The translations under genes were made by a program, and so were the position numbers. Source: Erythroxylum novogranatense (taxonomy: Eukaryota > Streptophyta > Magnoliopsida > Malpighiales > Erythroxylaceae). From it: 64,000 bases of DNA. The DNA lies in contig CM057233.1 in assembly GCA_029891385.1 (NCBI GenBank), forward strand, positions 33,400,540-33,464,539, written 5' to 3'. Under the pieces are notes generated by a model. That model saw only the letters and a program-made list of their open reading frames with translations. It ran no database searches and had not been told where the DNA came from. Of the stretch, positions 1 to 13,541 are shown piece by piece. How positions within the stretch are numbered: position 1 is the stretch's first letter; each line of letters starts with the position of its first letter.

Positions 1-779
1 ATCGAAGTGATAATAACATGATTCTATTAAGTTCTTGAGTGAAAAATGTTGTTCTTGAAGAAATAGAGGTATTTTTTATTAGTAAATCAAAGAGAAGACA
101 ACTATTGGGAGAATAAGGATGTGATTTTTTGTTGAAGTCGTTTGTCATAGAAAATGAAGATTCATATAACAAGGATGATTTCTTTTTTCCTTTTTTGCAC
201 AGAGTAAGAGAAAGTGAGTAGGTGAAAGGTGAGATCCCTCTGTGTAGTGTCACCATGGGTATCCTACTAGAAATATGTCAAGCTTTGGATTTTTTTTTAC
301 CATTAACCATGATTGTTTATGTAAGTTTTTTAATGTAAATACAATATGTCTTATTTATCATCAAGAAGAGGGAGAACTGAAATCACCAAGAAGGAGGATG
401 ATGATGAGTGAGATGTTGAGAACTAAAAATGAAAACAAAGTGGGAGGCGTTAAAACAAATTAAGGAATATTTTATAATAAGGGTTCGGTAAATTTATGTG
501 CTTAATCAATAAATTTGGATTTGATTAAATTTGAGTTTATGTTAAGTCAAGGTTAACCTGACATTATGTTTCAACATTATTTAAAAGTATTTTAAAAATT
601 CAAATATAGTATGTTATTTATATCTTATAGACAATTTCATTCTAGATTATTGAATCCTTTGAAAGTTTCATTCTGTGATGCTCCTAAAAATTGATAAACT
701 ATAATTAACCAAATAATTCCTAAAATAAACCATCAACCATCAAAGTCCTCGTTAGTTTCAAAATAGATGATTGTTTGTC
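1..779. other. AT-rich intergenic DNA, nothing recognised
   Basis: Both strands were read for protein motifs, RNA genes and repeat ends and nothing could be supported. The only open frame is about 60 codons and has low-complexity composition. Confidence 0.5.
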
Positions 780-2560
780 AAACCCAAAAACATATTCTAT
801 ACAACATAACTACTCCAATTCTCACGTTTTAAATTATACACTTACATTCCAACAACTATACAAAAGTAATCTGCTGGCTCCACCTAATCTCCACTTTATT
901 AATCAAGTACACTGGGGTTATCAACAATCACTGGATCTCTTAAAAAATAATAATGGCAAGGGGTGAGCTGCCAACTCAGTGAGGACAACCAACCTTACCC
1001 TTAAAACCAATTAACTCAATAAATAATTATAACACTTAGTGACTGATTAAATCATACATATAATACGTATGTACAAAACAGTCCTCATTCTAATCCAAAA
1101 GTTAACAAACATCTCAAAAATTTCACCAAATGATGATTACACAAATATTAATTTCAACTGCTATTTATGTTTTATTCTAATATTTAACTAAATTTTCTAG
1201 GCCCAATTTAACCTATTAGGTGTAAATCTAATGGTTTGTTTGCTCTTCTCATCACAATCTCTCATCAATGAAAACATAATTAAATGTACAAATATTGACA
1301 CTAGATACCTCCATTTCTCAATCTCTTTTGGTACCCTGTACTACTCTAGTACCTAGCCATTGACATAAGATTTCCCCAGGACTAAGGATATCATGATACT
1401 AATCCGATACCTAGTCATCTATATAGGACATCCTTGAGACTCAGGATGCCCCAATATTTGCTCCATGGATAGATACCTAGTCACTACCCCACTCATATCG
1501 ACACCATCTATCCATCCATCTAAGACCATCGAACGTAGCCTATCCTAGGTAAGCCATCTATTTTCGATTTTTACCAATTATTCACAAATTATTATCTACT
1601 AGTTTTTTTTTTATTAACACAATTCCCGTCAACTTAACAAGTAGTACACCTTAGAAAAACGTAACAACATATACCAATGAAACATCGTATACTACATTAA
1701 TTATTTGATAATTAAAGTAAATATAATTCATGCATGTAGTTATTAATCATTAATTAAGTTAATGAATAATTCAAAATATAATTATTAATAACCAAATAGT
1801 AATTAATTTTACGAGTAAATTCCAAGGTTATCTTTATCTCAATTTTGATTCAACTAATTGATAATCCCAATTACTTTTTAATTGGATTTTCAAACCTAGA
1901 ATTTACAAAAGTCTATTACACTAACTTACAAAAGTTTCTTACTTAATTACATTAATAATACAACATTATTACCTTTTCTAATTCATTCTCAATCATAAAA
2001 CAATATCCATACTAACGTCCCAATAATTACTAAAATACCCTTAACTAATTAAAAGTCTCATTTTAACCTCATCAATTTCAATTAATACCAAAAATGCACT
2101 TCTTACAACAAAATTCCAGATTTGCCTTTAACTTTTCTACATTCCTTATTCTTCTCCTAAATGCAACTTAAAATTTCAAAACAATGCCATCATCTTCACT
2201 TTCACCACTTCTCCCATCTCCTCTTTTTTTATCATTTTCTGACCCTATTTTATTCTGTTTTTTAACCTATTCATGCAACTTTAATTATTGTCCAATCAAC
2301 CACATCATGCAAACTAACTACAATCTAGTATAGGATGATCAAAATCACTCAAATGACATAATATGTCTGTTTAGAATTTACCAAAAAGTGTGAGGCACTT
2401 TGAGGTTGTGAACTTCCATAACTCTCTCAAATCTTTTTGCAAAACAAACAAAATGAGAAAACTTATGGGGAAAGGGTTACATGTAGATGAAAGAGTGTGG
2501 TTTTTACTAGTTGAAAAGTAGAGAGAAAAGTGACGAAGATGGTGGTTTCATATCAACGAA
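780..2560 (-). mobile_element. probable decayed Tekay-type LTR remnant
   Basis: The stretch GGTGAGCTGCCAACTCAGTG near 961-980 resembles the GGTGAG...GAACTCAGTGAG segment that sits near the outer end of the minus-strand LTRs at 37920 and 45720. Downstream come a short repeat patch where other LTRs carry their hairpin cassette, and a string like TCCTAGGTAAGCCATCT (about 1542) comparable to CATCTAGGTTACTCACC in those LTRs. No terminal TG/CA, polypurine tract or primer site was found, so limits are approximate. It is placed by order of landmarks only and could be chance similarity in AT-rich DNA. Confidence 0.35.
1345..1490. repeat. three degenerate ~60-bp repeats
   Basis: ACCTAG followed by (C/T)CAT or TCACT recurs at about 1351, 1409 and 1475, each followed by a variant of 'GACTAAGGAT' or 'GACTCAGGAT'. 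Spacing is 58 and 66 bp. The patch lies inside the probable LTR remnant. Confidence 0.5.
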
Positions 2561-3330
2561 TCCAATTTCTAGATTCAGATTAGTTATACAATTTTAAAGG
2601 TTTTTATTATACAAATGGGCTTTACACATTTAATGCTGAATGTAACTATCACAAGCAGGAGCTTGTTCTCCACTATTTGACAACATTTTTTCTCTTATCG
2701 AAGTTGTTGGGTATCACAAGTTAAACATGACTTCGTTTCTACTCTCTGTTAGATATATTTAAATATTATTTTATGCTGGAATTTATAAGAATTGTATGCT
2801 AATTTTAAGTTGAAGTTTTGTTATATTTAAATTAATAGTTCTATTTTTCTTAAATGTATAGTTAACGCTAAAATATATTGTATAGATTTACTAATTTGAG
2901 TTAAAATATATCAAATTTAACTTCTCGTTAAGTTAAAGTTTAATTATCATATACATGAAAACATTATGTTAAGAGCTTTCAGAGCTTAATGGTATATTAA
3001 AATAAATAGATTTTAAACTATATGTCATTTTTCAAATATATTTTAATAGTACATTATTTAGACTTAGAGTTGGTTATAAAAATCATAAAGTAATACACTT
3101 ATACCATTCATGATAGTTGTAAAGTACTCAAGAACTAATTGAAATGTTATTTCTTAAAATATTCGTACCTTTACATATAGATATTAAATTTCATACAATT
3201 GATAAGTATTAAGATATATTCAAATGAAAGTACTAAAATAAAGTTATAAGACCGTATAATGTTGAAAAACGTAATGGCCTCTGTCATATAATATTTGAAA
3301 GACATAATAGCCATTACAAATGGGTAAAAC
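2561..3330. other. AT-rich DNA, nothing recognised
   Basis: No repeat end, RNA gene or protein motif was recognised. The last five bases (AAAAC, 3326-3330) would be the target-site copy of the array starting at 3331, but the other end of that array is truncated, so this cannot be tested. Confidence 0.4.
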
Positions 3331-6300
3331 TGTTGGGATCCGATCCGGGAACCGGATCCCAACCGAAAAAGCCGAACAGACGGAAACGAAAATGAAGTGG
3401 CAGATAGCTAAACGAAACGCAGCGGAATCGATACTTAACAAAACGGATAACAAAGCGAATAGAACGAAATCGAATCATAAGGCGGAGATAAACGCAATAA
3501 TCAATCAAACGAAAGCGGAAACAAACACTTATGCAAAGCGGATCCGACATCCGAGAACGATACTCAAAGAAAAGGATTGAATAGATGAACACAATCGCGT
3601 TGGAAACCTTAAGACGTTCCAAAATCCAGTATAATTTTTTTTTTCTTTTTCTTTCTTTCTTATTCATTCCTTTTCTCTTTACTCAATCACATTCAAATCA
3701 TAATCAATCCATACAATTTCCTCTTTGGAAATTTATCCTCATATAACACTCAATTCATATAATTTGTCTTAATCACGCAAATCTAATCTTTACCAAACTA
3801 ACTTCTTAATTCTTATTCTTATCTTAACCCAATTTTTACCGAAAATCGGGCAGCATAACGGCTGTATTTTGATAGCCTAAAAATTCTGCAATGATAAAAA
3901 CACACTTCTAAAATCACAAAATCACATCCAACCTTAACAACCATCATCGGACCTCCTATCCGGAAACCCAGCAAAAACAAACGCAATTCTATACCTAACA
4001 CTTCAAAAGTCTCAATCCGAACACAATACAATCATATACATTTACTGGCCACGAGCAAATCCATTCACATACATTCCAATTCATATATAACTCCATAATT
4101 TACAAACACATATCATAAATTCAATTCATACTCATTTTCAGCATAACTGTATACATTCGGACTAAATACACTTTATTGGCTTTCTAACCATCTATAAAAT
4201 CCAATACGAACATCAAACTTTACACATAAATACGAACAAGCACAAATTGGACTGAGGTCATGCTCGTCTTCCATCCGATCTCCTGCTTAAAAACCTGGAG
4301 ATTGGGGATGAAAGGGGGGTGAGCTCGGAAGCTCGTGGATAATATATTTATAAATTGAAACATAAGCAAAAACATTTCTCAAAACATTTGTTATTTTGCA
4401 AATCTTTCAACAAAAACTTATTTCTTCAACTTTCCACATTTTCAAATTCTTTATTACTAATTTCCAAAAATTTCTCGATTTCAAAGCTCAATTTCTCATT
4501 CAAATTCTCAAATCATTCCAAATCATGCATACATGAATGCAACACATTTTCAATGCATCACAAATATGAACAAAAGCAAAAAGCACATAACATTTCAAAA
4601 TGGTTTGGTTTCGGTCCTAACAGACGTCTCGCATAGCCTCATAAGCGATCCTGCGGTAAGTGAACAGATGTACTACACTTTCCCGCATAGCGATTCGATT
4701 ATAGCCGTGAAGGAGTCCGTAATCTAACTCCATTGCCTCTTGGGCAGCCGAGAGAAGGCTTTAACAAGTAGAGACAGTGGACTGACTCATAAAAGGACCT
4801 AACCAAACCCACATAGCACATAAGCAAAACGAATTTCAGATTGTTCAAGGCACTTTTCAAAATCTTAATTTTCTTTAAATTTTCATATCATATCATCATA
4901 ATCATCATAAATAACACAAACATATATCCACATGAATTCATATAACAAATCGAATGCAATTCACTTAAATCACATATTCATCAAATTCATTACAATATAT
5001 GCACTAATTCTTTAAATCATTTAAATCATAAATCAAATAATTTGAAAACCATGAATTTCATAATTCTTGCATTTTCTAAAACTCATTTTAACCCTTCGAA
5101 ATCATAATTTCAAACATTTACATCCTTTTTCAAACATTTTTATCAACAATAATTTATCAAAAATCAAATTTTGTTTTCTTTAATTTTCAAAAATTCACAT
5201 ATAGCTTATAAATCAAAATATAAATATACTACCCACCTCATATCCATGCTAACAACTTGCTTTGTGCCTCAATTGCTCCAAAGCCTCCTTCTTTCTTCTA
5301 ATTTAACATTCCCTAAAGCAATTTCATCAAAATTCAATCTCATAAATAACTTAATCCTTCAATTTGATGCATAAGTCATCAATTCATACTAATTCCAAGA
5401 TATGTACATCATTAATTTCTAAAATCCCCAAATTTCAAATTGAACCTAAACCAATTTAATCAAATTCAATATCATAATTAATTAAATTTCTCAAATTGAG
5501 CTTAGAAAACATCAATTCCTCACATATTCAAGCTATTTCAATCTCCAATTTTGAAAATCCCCAATTTTCAAAATTGGCCTAAACCAATTTACACAAATTC
5601 AATACCATAAATCACAATTTCTTCAAAATTGATTTCATATTTCACCAATTCCTACTATTATTGATGATTCTATACTATTAATTCACAAAATCCCCAAATT
5701 TCTAATTTGGGCTAAACCCCCAATTTACAATTTTTCAATTAAACTTCACCTAAAGCATAAACATCAAAATTAACTTAGGATATCTCAAATTCATCACTAA
5801 TCCAAGCCATCTAAAGCAACAATTTCAAAAAACCCCAATTTTGAACTTTGACATAAACCCCAATTTCATTCCATCCAAAATTAAATATAACCTAAGGCAT
5901 AAATATCAAAATCAACTTCATAAATCACAAACCCAAGTCCTTTTCCAAGTTTCTCAACAAAAAATTCATCAAAAACACAAAGTTCAAAAGATTGCTCTTA
6001 CCTTCTCTCTCTCGATTTTCGAATTTTTTCTTGCCCAAGATGAAGCTTTCATCATTTCCTCATGTTTCCCTCTTGATAGCATCGAAAATCTCTTAAAAAA
6101 CCATGAAAAAAACCGAACTTACCTTGCTATCTCTCGAACTCCCTTCTTCTTCTCCTTCTTCGTTTCTTCTCTTCTCTTGTTTCTCTCTTATTTTCTTTCT
6201 TATTTTTGATTCTTCATTTCGTGAACCACATGCCTTATACGACAGACATCTGATGTGTTCTGCCATGTCATTAAAATGGGGCACAAATGACCAAGTTGTC

Positions 6301-7542
6301 CCTCACTTATTTGCCTATTTCCAAAATTGCCCCTGCAAGAACTTGAAAAACTGACTATTTGCGTACTGTTTTCAAGCATCTAAACGAAATAATTTGGACA
6401 AACATTATTCTTGAAAATTTTTCCTCTAGATCATATGAATCCAACGCCACTGACCGCGCTCAATTCGGATCAGAAACGAAGAATTTATAGCCGAAATACT
6501 ATCGGACCTTCACAAAATCCGAAACTGAACATTATGCGAATTAAATTCCAGAAATTAACAACATTAGGGATGAAATTAAATTTCGATCCCTTCACAAGAG
6601 TTGTAGCCCTATATCTTAAATTTATTTGGCCTCAAGAATCAACTCAATCAGAGTTGTACAGCTCCCGAATATCGCAAAATACTGAACCATGTTCAGCAAA
6701 TTATCCATCTTATAACCTATAACCAAATCTCGTACTTTGGTTCAATCAATCTCTTTCCATTTAATCTCCTAAAAATCATAATTCTTCATAAAAATGAAAT
6801 TAATTGTCTTAGAAATCCAACGCTTAGAGAATCAAATCAATCGGATGTCGGACGAAGGAATTATAAGCAAAAGATTACAAAAGGGATCGGATTAAAAACA
6901 AAATATCGGAACTTCAAAACCAAACTTTTCAAAAATCACATCTCTCGATCCCGAACTCAGAATTTGACAAATTTGGTGTCAATAAAAATATCAAAGGAAG
7001 CTCTACAACTTCCCTGAAGTACTCAAAATCAAATTAGGTCTTGAAAGAGGTCAAAATCTCGAATTTTGCCTAAATCAAAAGGTCAACTTTTTCTTCAAAA
7101 AGTTAAACTTCAAGCGAACTTTGACTGATCATAACTCTTGCTTCCGATATCGAAAAATATCAAACTTTATGGCTACAGAAAGCTCTTGACATAAACTACA
7201 AGTTTCCAGAAGACAATTTTCTCAAATTTTGCCTCAAACAAAATGTCAACTCTCAAGTCAAACTTTCTATCTCCAAAAGTCAACTTTCTTAATTTTTTTT
7301 TCAAATTCTCTCACTTTCTTTCTTTATTTCTTGATTTTCTACTAACTTTTCAGTCAAATCATTCGCTTAAACTTTCATAACCCATACAAATCTCCACAAT
7401 TATCAAATACATTGAAAACTCATAATTCTTTTCTCAAAATTTCCTTAAAGCATAATTTCATCTATAACATAATACTTAAACAAAACACTCATTCAATTTC
7501 ATTTACTATTTCTAAATTCCAATTAAAGATCGGGGTCCAACA
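3331..7542 (-). repeat. LTR 1 of the tandem array, 4212 bp
   Basis: Complete by its ends: TGTTGG at 3331 and CCAACA at 7537-7542, as read on the plus strand. It is 324 bp shorter than LTR 2 because it lacks the part matching about 12000-12325; the break falls between GAGGTCAAAA and TCTCGAATTTTG near 7054. It carries the hairpin cassette at 4613-4799 and the CGACATCCGATTGA block (minus strand) near 6839-6852. Small open frames on either strand match those in the other LTR copies only because the LTRs are similar; none resembles a known protein. Confidence 0.88.
4613..4799 (-). other. hairpin cassette in LTR 1
   Basis: GGTCCT at the left edge pairs with AGGACC at the right edge. In between are short inverted repeats, for example around GGAGTCCGTAATC...ACTCC. 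Its first ~100 bp differ much more between the four array LTRs than the flanking DNA does. Confidence 0.55.
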
Positions 7543-7556
7543 TTTCTCTCCATCTT
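7543..7556 (-). promoter_or_regulatory. polypurine tract, internal domain 1
   Basis: Minus strand AAGATGGAGAGAAA lies immediately before the LTR start TGTTGG, the expected place for plus-strand DNA priming. It is interrupted by a T, unlike the clean AAGAGGGGGAGAAA of internal domain 2. Confidence 0.75.
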
Positions 7557-8256
7557 AAAAGAATTTCGTCCTCGAAATTCATACATAGTCATCAAGTAAC
7601 ATATCCTCCTAATAATAGTCACATTACTTTCTTATCAATTTCTTATCACACATATTCTTAACTTAATCACTATTTTTCACTTCTCATTTATATCAAAACA
7701 CTATTTCCTTAAATAAAATATTTCTTAACACATTTTCACAAGTCAATGGTCTCATTTCTTAAGGAACCCAATATGGGCCAATAATCATCCAAAATCAACC
7801 TATTGATCTTTCACACATATATTTTTATCCTTTATCTCATCTCTCAATCATTCCTCATTTCATCTCACACATAAATATCCAAAAGCAAGTCATCAAGATT
7901 CATCATGAAATTTTAATCACGATTTCATAATCACAAACCTAAAATTTATCAAAGTTCTTAACCCTCATCAATCACTTAATGAGGTCTTCACATACTTCAT
8001 AAAAATCCATCTCCATGCTCATCTTTCACTCACAAATGAATATACTAAATCAACTCATCCTAATTCCTCATGAACTTCAAATCTTAATTTCATGCACAAT
8101 TTCCTAAAATCACTTAACATTCTTATCATCTTCATCTATCAATCACTTTGGTATACACTTTATCTTTATCACAAACTCACAAATTCAATCTTATGCTTGA
8201 ACAATCTTCTTATACACATCAGCTAGACACAAACGCCCAAGTACGATCATAATACT

Positions 8257-8270
8257 GGGCTCTGATACCA
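8257..8270 (-). promoter_or_regulatory. primer binding site (initiator Met tRNA), copy 1
   Basis: Minus strand TGGTATCAGAGCCC, four bases (TAGA) inside the LTR end. This is the common plant initiator-Met tRNA primer site and fixes the element's orientation. Confidence 0.85.
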
Positions 8271-8274
8271 TCTA

Positions 8275-11200
8275 TGTTGGGACCCGATCCAAGAACCGGA
8301 TCCCAACTGAAAAAGCCGAACAGACGGAAACGAAAACGAAGTGGCAGATAGCTAAACGAAACGCAGCGGAATCGATACTTAACAAAACGGATAACAAAGC
8401 GAATAGAACGAAATCGAATCATAAGGCGGGGATAAACGCAATAATCAATCAAACGAAAGCGGAAACAAACACTTATGCAAAGCGGATCCGACATCCGAGA
8501 ACAATACTCAAAGAAAACGATCGAATAGATGAACACAATCGCGTTGGAAACCCTAAGACGTTCCAAAATCCGGTATAATTTTTTTTTCTTTTTCTTTCTT
8601 TCTTATTCATTCCTTTTCTCTTTACTCAATCACATTCAAATCATAATCAATCCATACAATTTCCTCTTTGGAAATTTATCCTCATATAACACTCAATTCA
8701 TATAATTTGTCTTAATCACGCAAATCTCATCTTTACCAAACTAACTTCTTAATTCTTATTCTTATCTTAACCCGATTTTTACCAAAAATCGGGCAACATA
8801 ACGGCTGTATTTTGACATCCCAAAAATTCTGTAATGATAAAAACACACTTCTAAAATCACAAAATCACATCCAACCTTAACAACCATCATCGGACCTCCT
8901 GTCCGGAAACCCAGCAGAAATAAACGCAATTCTATACCTAACACTTCAAAAGTCTCAATCCGAACACAATACAATCATATACATTTGCTGGCCACGAGCA
9001 AATCCATTCACATACATTTCAATTCATATATAACTCCATAATTTACTTACACATATCATAAATTCAATTCATACTCATTTTCAAAGATAATCAGATACAT
9101 TCTTTACATTCGGACTAAATACACTTTCTGGCTTTCTAACCATCCATAAAATCCAATACGAACATCAAACTTTACACATAAATACGAACAAGCACAAATT
9201 GGACTGAGGTCATGCTCGTCTTCCATCCGATCTCCTGCTTAAAAACCTGGAGATTGGGGATGAAAGGGGGGTAAGCTCGGAAGCTCGTGAATAATATATT
9301 TATAAATTGAAACATAAGCAAAAACATTTCTCAAAACATTTGTTATTCTGCAAATCTTTCAACAAAAACTTATTCCTTCAACTTTCCACATTTTCAAATT
9401 CTTTATTACTAATTTCCAAAAATTTCTCGATTTCAAAGCTCAATTTCTCATTCAAATTCTCAAATCATTCCAAATAATGCATACATGAATGCAACACATT
9501 TTCAATGCATCACAAATATGAACAAAAGCAAAAAGCACATAACATTTCAAAAATGGTTTGGTTCCGGTTCTAACAGATGACGTCATACCTGCAGTCTATA
9601 AGCGATCACTGCGGTAGTGAAAAGACATACTACACTTTCTCGCATAACGATTCAGTGTAGCCGTGAAGGGAGTCCTGAATCGGAACTCCATTACCTCTTG
9701 CGGGCAGTCGAGAGAAGGCTTTAACAAGTAGAGACAGTGCACTGACTCATAAAAGGACCTAACCAAACCCACATAGCACATAAGCAAAACGGAATTTCAG
9801 ATTGCTCGAAGGCACTTTTCTAAATCTTAATTTTCTTTAAAATTTTCATATCATATCATCATAATGTGTCATAAATGACACAAACATATATCCACATGAA
9901 TTCATATAACAAATCGAATGCAATTAACTTAAATCACATATTCATCAAATTCATCACAATATACGCACTAATTCTTTAAATCATTTAAATCATAAATCAA
10001 ATAATTTGAAAACCATGAATTTCATAATTCTTGCATTTTCTAAAACTCATTTTAACCCTTCAAATCATAATTTCAAACATTGACATCCTTTTTCAAACAT
10101 TTTATCAACAATAATTTATCAAAATCAAATTTTGTTTTCTTTAATTTTCAAAATTCACATATAGCTTATAAATCAAAATATAAATATACTACCCACCTCA
10201 TATCCATGCTAACAACTTGCTTTCAGGCCTCAATTGCTCCAAAGCCTCCTTCTTTCTTCCAATTTAACATTCCCTAAAGCAATTTCATCAAAATTCAATC
10301 TCATAAATAACTTAATCCTTCAATTTGATGCATAAATCATCAATTCATACTAATTCCAAGTTATGTACATCATTAATTTCTAAAATCTCCAAATTCCAAA
10401 TTGAACCTAAACCAATTCAATCAAATTCAATATCATAATTAACTTAATTTCTCAAATTGAGCTTAGAAAGCATCAATTCCTCACATATTCAAGCTATTTC
10501 AATCTCCAATTTTGAAAATCTCCAATTTTCAAAAGTGGCCTAAACCAATTTAGCGATTTCATATTTCACCAATTCCTACTATTATTGATGATTCTACACT
10601 ATTAATTCACAAAATCCCCAAATTTCTAATTTGGCCTAAACCCCCAATTTATAATTTTTCAAATTAAACTTCACCTAAAGCATAAACATCAAAATTAACT
10701 TAGGATATCTCAAATTCATCACTAATCCAAGCCATCTAAAGCAACAATTTAAAAAAACCCCAATTTTGAACTTCGACATAAACCCCAATTTTATTCCATC
10801 CAAAATTAAACATAACCTAAGGCATAAATATCAAAATCAACTTCATAAATCAAAAAACCCAAGTCCTTTTCCATGTTTCTCAACCAAAAATTCATCAAAA
10901 ACACAAAGTTCAAAAGACTGCTCTTACCTTCTCTCTCTTGATTTTCGAATTTTTTCTTGCCCAAGATGAAGCTTTCATCATTTTCCTCATGTTTCCCTTT
11001 TGATAGCATCAAAAATCTCTTGAAAAACGATGAAAAAAACCGAACTTACCTTGCTCTCTCACAAACTCCCTTCTTCTTCTCCTTCTTCGTTTCTTCTCTT
11101 CTCTTATTTCTCTCTTATTTTCTTTCTTATTTTTTCTTCTTAATTTTGTGAACCACATGCCTTATACGACAGCCATCTGATGTGTTCTGCCATGTCATTA

Positions 11201-12810
11201 AAATGGGTCATAAATGACCAAGTTGCCCCTCACTTATTTGCCTATTTCCAAAATTGCCCCTGCAGGAACTTGAAAAACTGACTACTTGCGTCCTGTTTTC
11301 AAGCATCTAAAGAAAATAATTTAGACAAACTTTCTTCTTAAAATTGTTCCTATAGATCATACAAATCCAACGCCACCGACCGCACTCAATTCGGATCAGA
11401 AACGAAGAATTTATAGCCGAAATACTATCGGACCTTCACAAAACTCCGAAACTGAACATTACGCTAATTAAATTCCAGAAATTAACAACCTTAGGGATGA
11501 AATTAAATTTCGATCCCTTCACAGGAGTTGTAGCCCTATATCTTAAATTTATTTGGCCTCAAGAATCAACTCAATCGGAGTTGTACAGCTCCCGAATATC
11601 GCAAAATACTAAACCATGTTCAGCAAATTATCCAGCTTATAACCTATAACCAAATCTCTTACTTTGGTTCAATCAATCTCTTTCCATTTAATCTCCTAAA
11701 AATCATAATTCTTCATAAAAATGAAATTAATTGTCTTAGGAATCCAACGCTTCGAGAATCAAATCAATCGGATGTCGGACGAAGGAATTATAAGCAAAAG
11801 ATTACAAAAGGGATCGGATTAAAAACAAAATATCGGAACTTCAAAACTGAACTTTTCAAAAATCATATCTCTCGATCCCGAACTCGGAATTTGACAAATT
11901 TGGTGTCAATAAAAAGATTAAAGGAAGCTATACAACTTCCCTGAAGTACTCAAAATCAAATTAGGTCTCGAAGAGGTCAAAACCTTAATCAACGATTCTG
12001 TCCAAAACAACTTTTCCTAAACAACTTCCAATTTTTAATCGCTCATAACTCCTAGCCCCGATATCGAAAAATTGCAAACTTTATATCAATGGAAAGATAA
12101 AAACATCATCTAAAACTTTAATGAAGACAACTTACTCTAATTCAAACTAATTCCATACGACGAGTGGCCTCGAAACATAGAAGACACAAATCTATACTTA
12201 ATAGCATTTTCAAAACAAAGCATATCTTCAGAAAATCATATCTCTCAATCCCAACATCGAAAAATAGCAAACTTTATGCCCAAAAAAGCTCTCGATAGAG
12301 GCTACAATTTTTATGTTGATCATTTTCTCGAATTTTGCCTAAATCAAAAAGTCAACTTTTTCTTCAAAAAGTCAAATTTCAAGCAAACTTTGACTGATCA
12401 TAACTCTCACTTCCGATATCGAAAAATATCAAACTTTATAGCTACAGAAAGCTCTTGACATAAACTACAAGTTTCCAGAAGACAATTTTCTCAAATTTTG
12501 CCTCAAACAAAATGTCAACTCTCAAGTCACACTTTCTATCTCCAAAAGTCAACTTTCTTAATTTTTTTTCAAATTCTCTCACTTTCTTTCTTTGTTTCTT
12601 GATTTTCTACTAACTTTTCAATCAATTCATTCGCTTAAACTTTCATAACCCATACAAATCTCCACAATTATCAAATACATTGAAAACTCATAATTCTTTT
12701 CTCAAATTTTCCTTAAAGCATAATTTCATCTATAACATAATACTTAAACAAAACAATCATTCAATTTCATTTACTATTTCTAAATTCCAATTAAAGATCG
12801 GGGTCCAACA
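8275..12810 (-). repeat. LTR 2 of the tandem array, 4536 bp
   Basis: The most complete copy, with TGTTGG at 8275 and CCAACA at 12805-12810. On the minus strand it includes degenerate repeats marked by 'AAACTTTAT' on the plus strand near 12076, 12268 and 12431, a GTCCGACATCCGATTGA block near 11770, two strong splice-donor-like sites (GAAGGTAAGAG near 10924, GCAAGGTAAGTTC near 11044) and the hairpin cassette at 9566-9759. No protein-coding content was found. Confidence 0.9.
9566..9759 (-). other. hairpin cassette in LTR 2
   Basis: Left edge GGTTCT and right edge AGGACC form the outer stem with a G-T mismatch. Internal inverted repeats include GACGTC and GTGCAC palindromes. The first third is strongly different from LTRs 1, 3 and 4. 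Confidence 0.5.
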
Positions 12811-12824
12811 TTTCTCCCCCTCTT
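12811..12824 (-). promoter_or_regulatory. polypurine tract, internal domain 2
   Basis: Minus strand AAGAGGGGGAGAAA abuts the LTR start TGTTGG. It is an uninterrupted, typical polypurine tract. Confidence 0.85.
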
Positions 12825-13523
12825 AAAAGATTTTCGTCCTCGAAATTCATACATAGTCATCAAGTAACATATCCTCCTAATAATAGTCACATTACTTTCT
12901 TATCAATTTCTTATCACACATATTCTTAACTTAATCACTATTTTTCACTTCTCATTTATATCAAAACACTATTTCCTCAAATAAAATATTTCTTAACACA
13001 TTTTCACAAGTCAATGGTCCCATTTCTTAAGGAACCCAATATGGGCCAATAATCATCCAAAATCAACCTATTGATCTTTCACACATATATTTTTATGCTT
13101 TATCTCATCTCTCAATCATTCCTCATTTCATTTCACACATAAATATCCAAAAGCAAGTCATCAAGATTCATCATGAAATTTTAATCACGATTTCATAATC
13201 ACAAACCTAAAATTCATCAAAGTTCTTAACCCTCATCAATCACTTAATGAGGTCTTCACATACTTCATAAAAATCCATCTCCATGCTCATCTTTCACTCA
13301 CAAATGAATATACTAAATCAAATCATCCTAATTCCTCATGAACTTCAAATCTCAATTTTAGCACAATTTCCTAAAATCACTTAACATTCTTATCATCTTC
13401 ATCTATCAATCACTTTGGTATACACTTTATCTTTATCACAATCTCACAAATTCAATCTTATGCTTGAACATTCTTCTTATACACATCAGCTAGACACAAA
13501 CGCCCAAGTACGATCATAATACT

Positions 13524-13537
13524 GGGCTCTAATACCA
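13524..13537 (-). promoter_or_regulatory. primer binding site, copy 2 (mutated)
   Basis: Minus strand TGGTATTAGAGCCC, one C-to-T change from the usual initiator-Met site, four bases inside the LTR end. Copy 3 has the same change. Confidence 0.8.
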
Positions 13538-13541
13538 TCTA

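Larger units (their letters stand above)
7543..8274 (-). mobile_element. internal domain 1, non-coding, 732 bp
   Basis: It lies between LTR 1 and LTR 2 and carries the primer site at its right end and the polypurine tract at its left end. No gag, protease, reverse transcriptase, RNase H or integrase motif is visible in any frame. Just inside the polypurine tract the minus strand reads GAATTTCGAGGACGAAATTC, the usual 3' tail of Tekay/Del pol. The retained tail and primer site with loss of everything between mark it as a large non-autonomous derivative. Confidence 0.8.
12811..13541 (-). mobile_element. internal domain 2, non-coding, 731 bp
   Basis: Almost the same sequence as internal domain 1, with the same borders and no gag-pol motif. 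The near-equal length (732 and 731 bp) shows that the short internal domain is the normal form of this family here and not a one-off deletion. Confidence 0.8.

Noticed and set aside
5841..6209. 122-codon plus-strand frame in LTR 1
   Set aside because: Antisense to the LTR, low-complexity Phe/Ser/Leu end from TTC/CTT runs, broken in LTRs 2 and 3.
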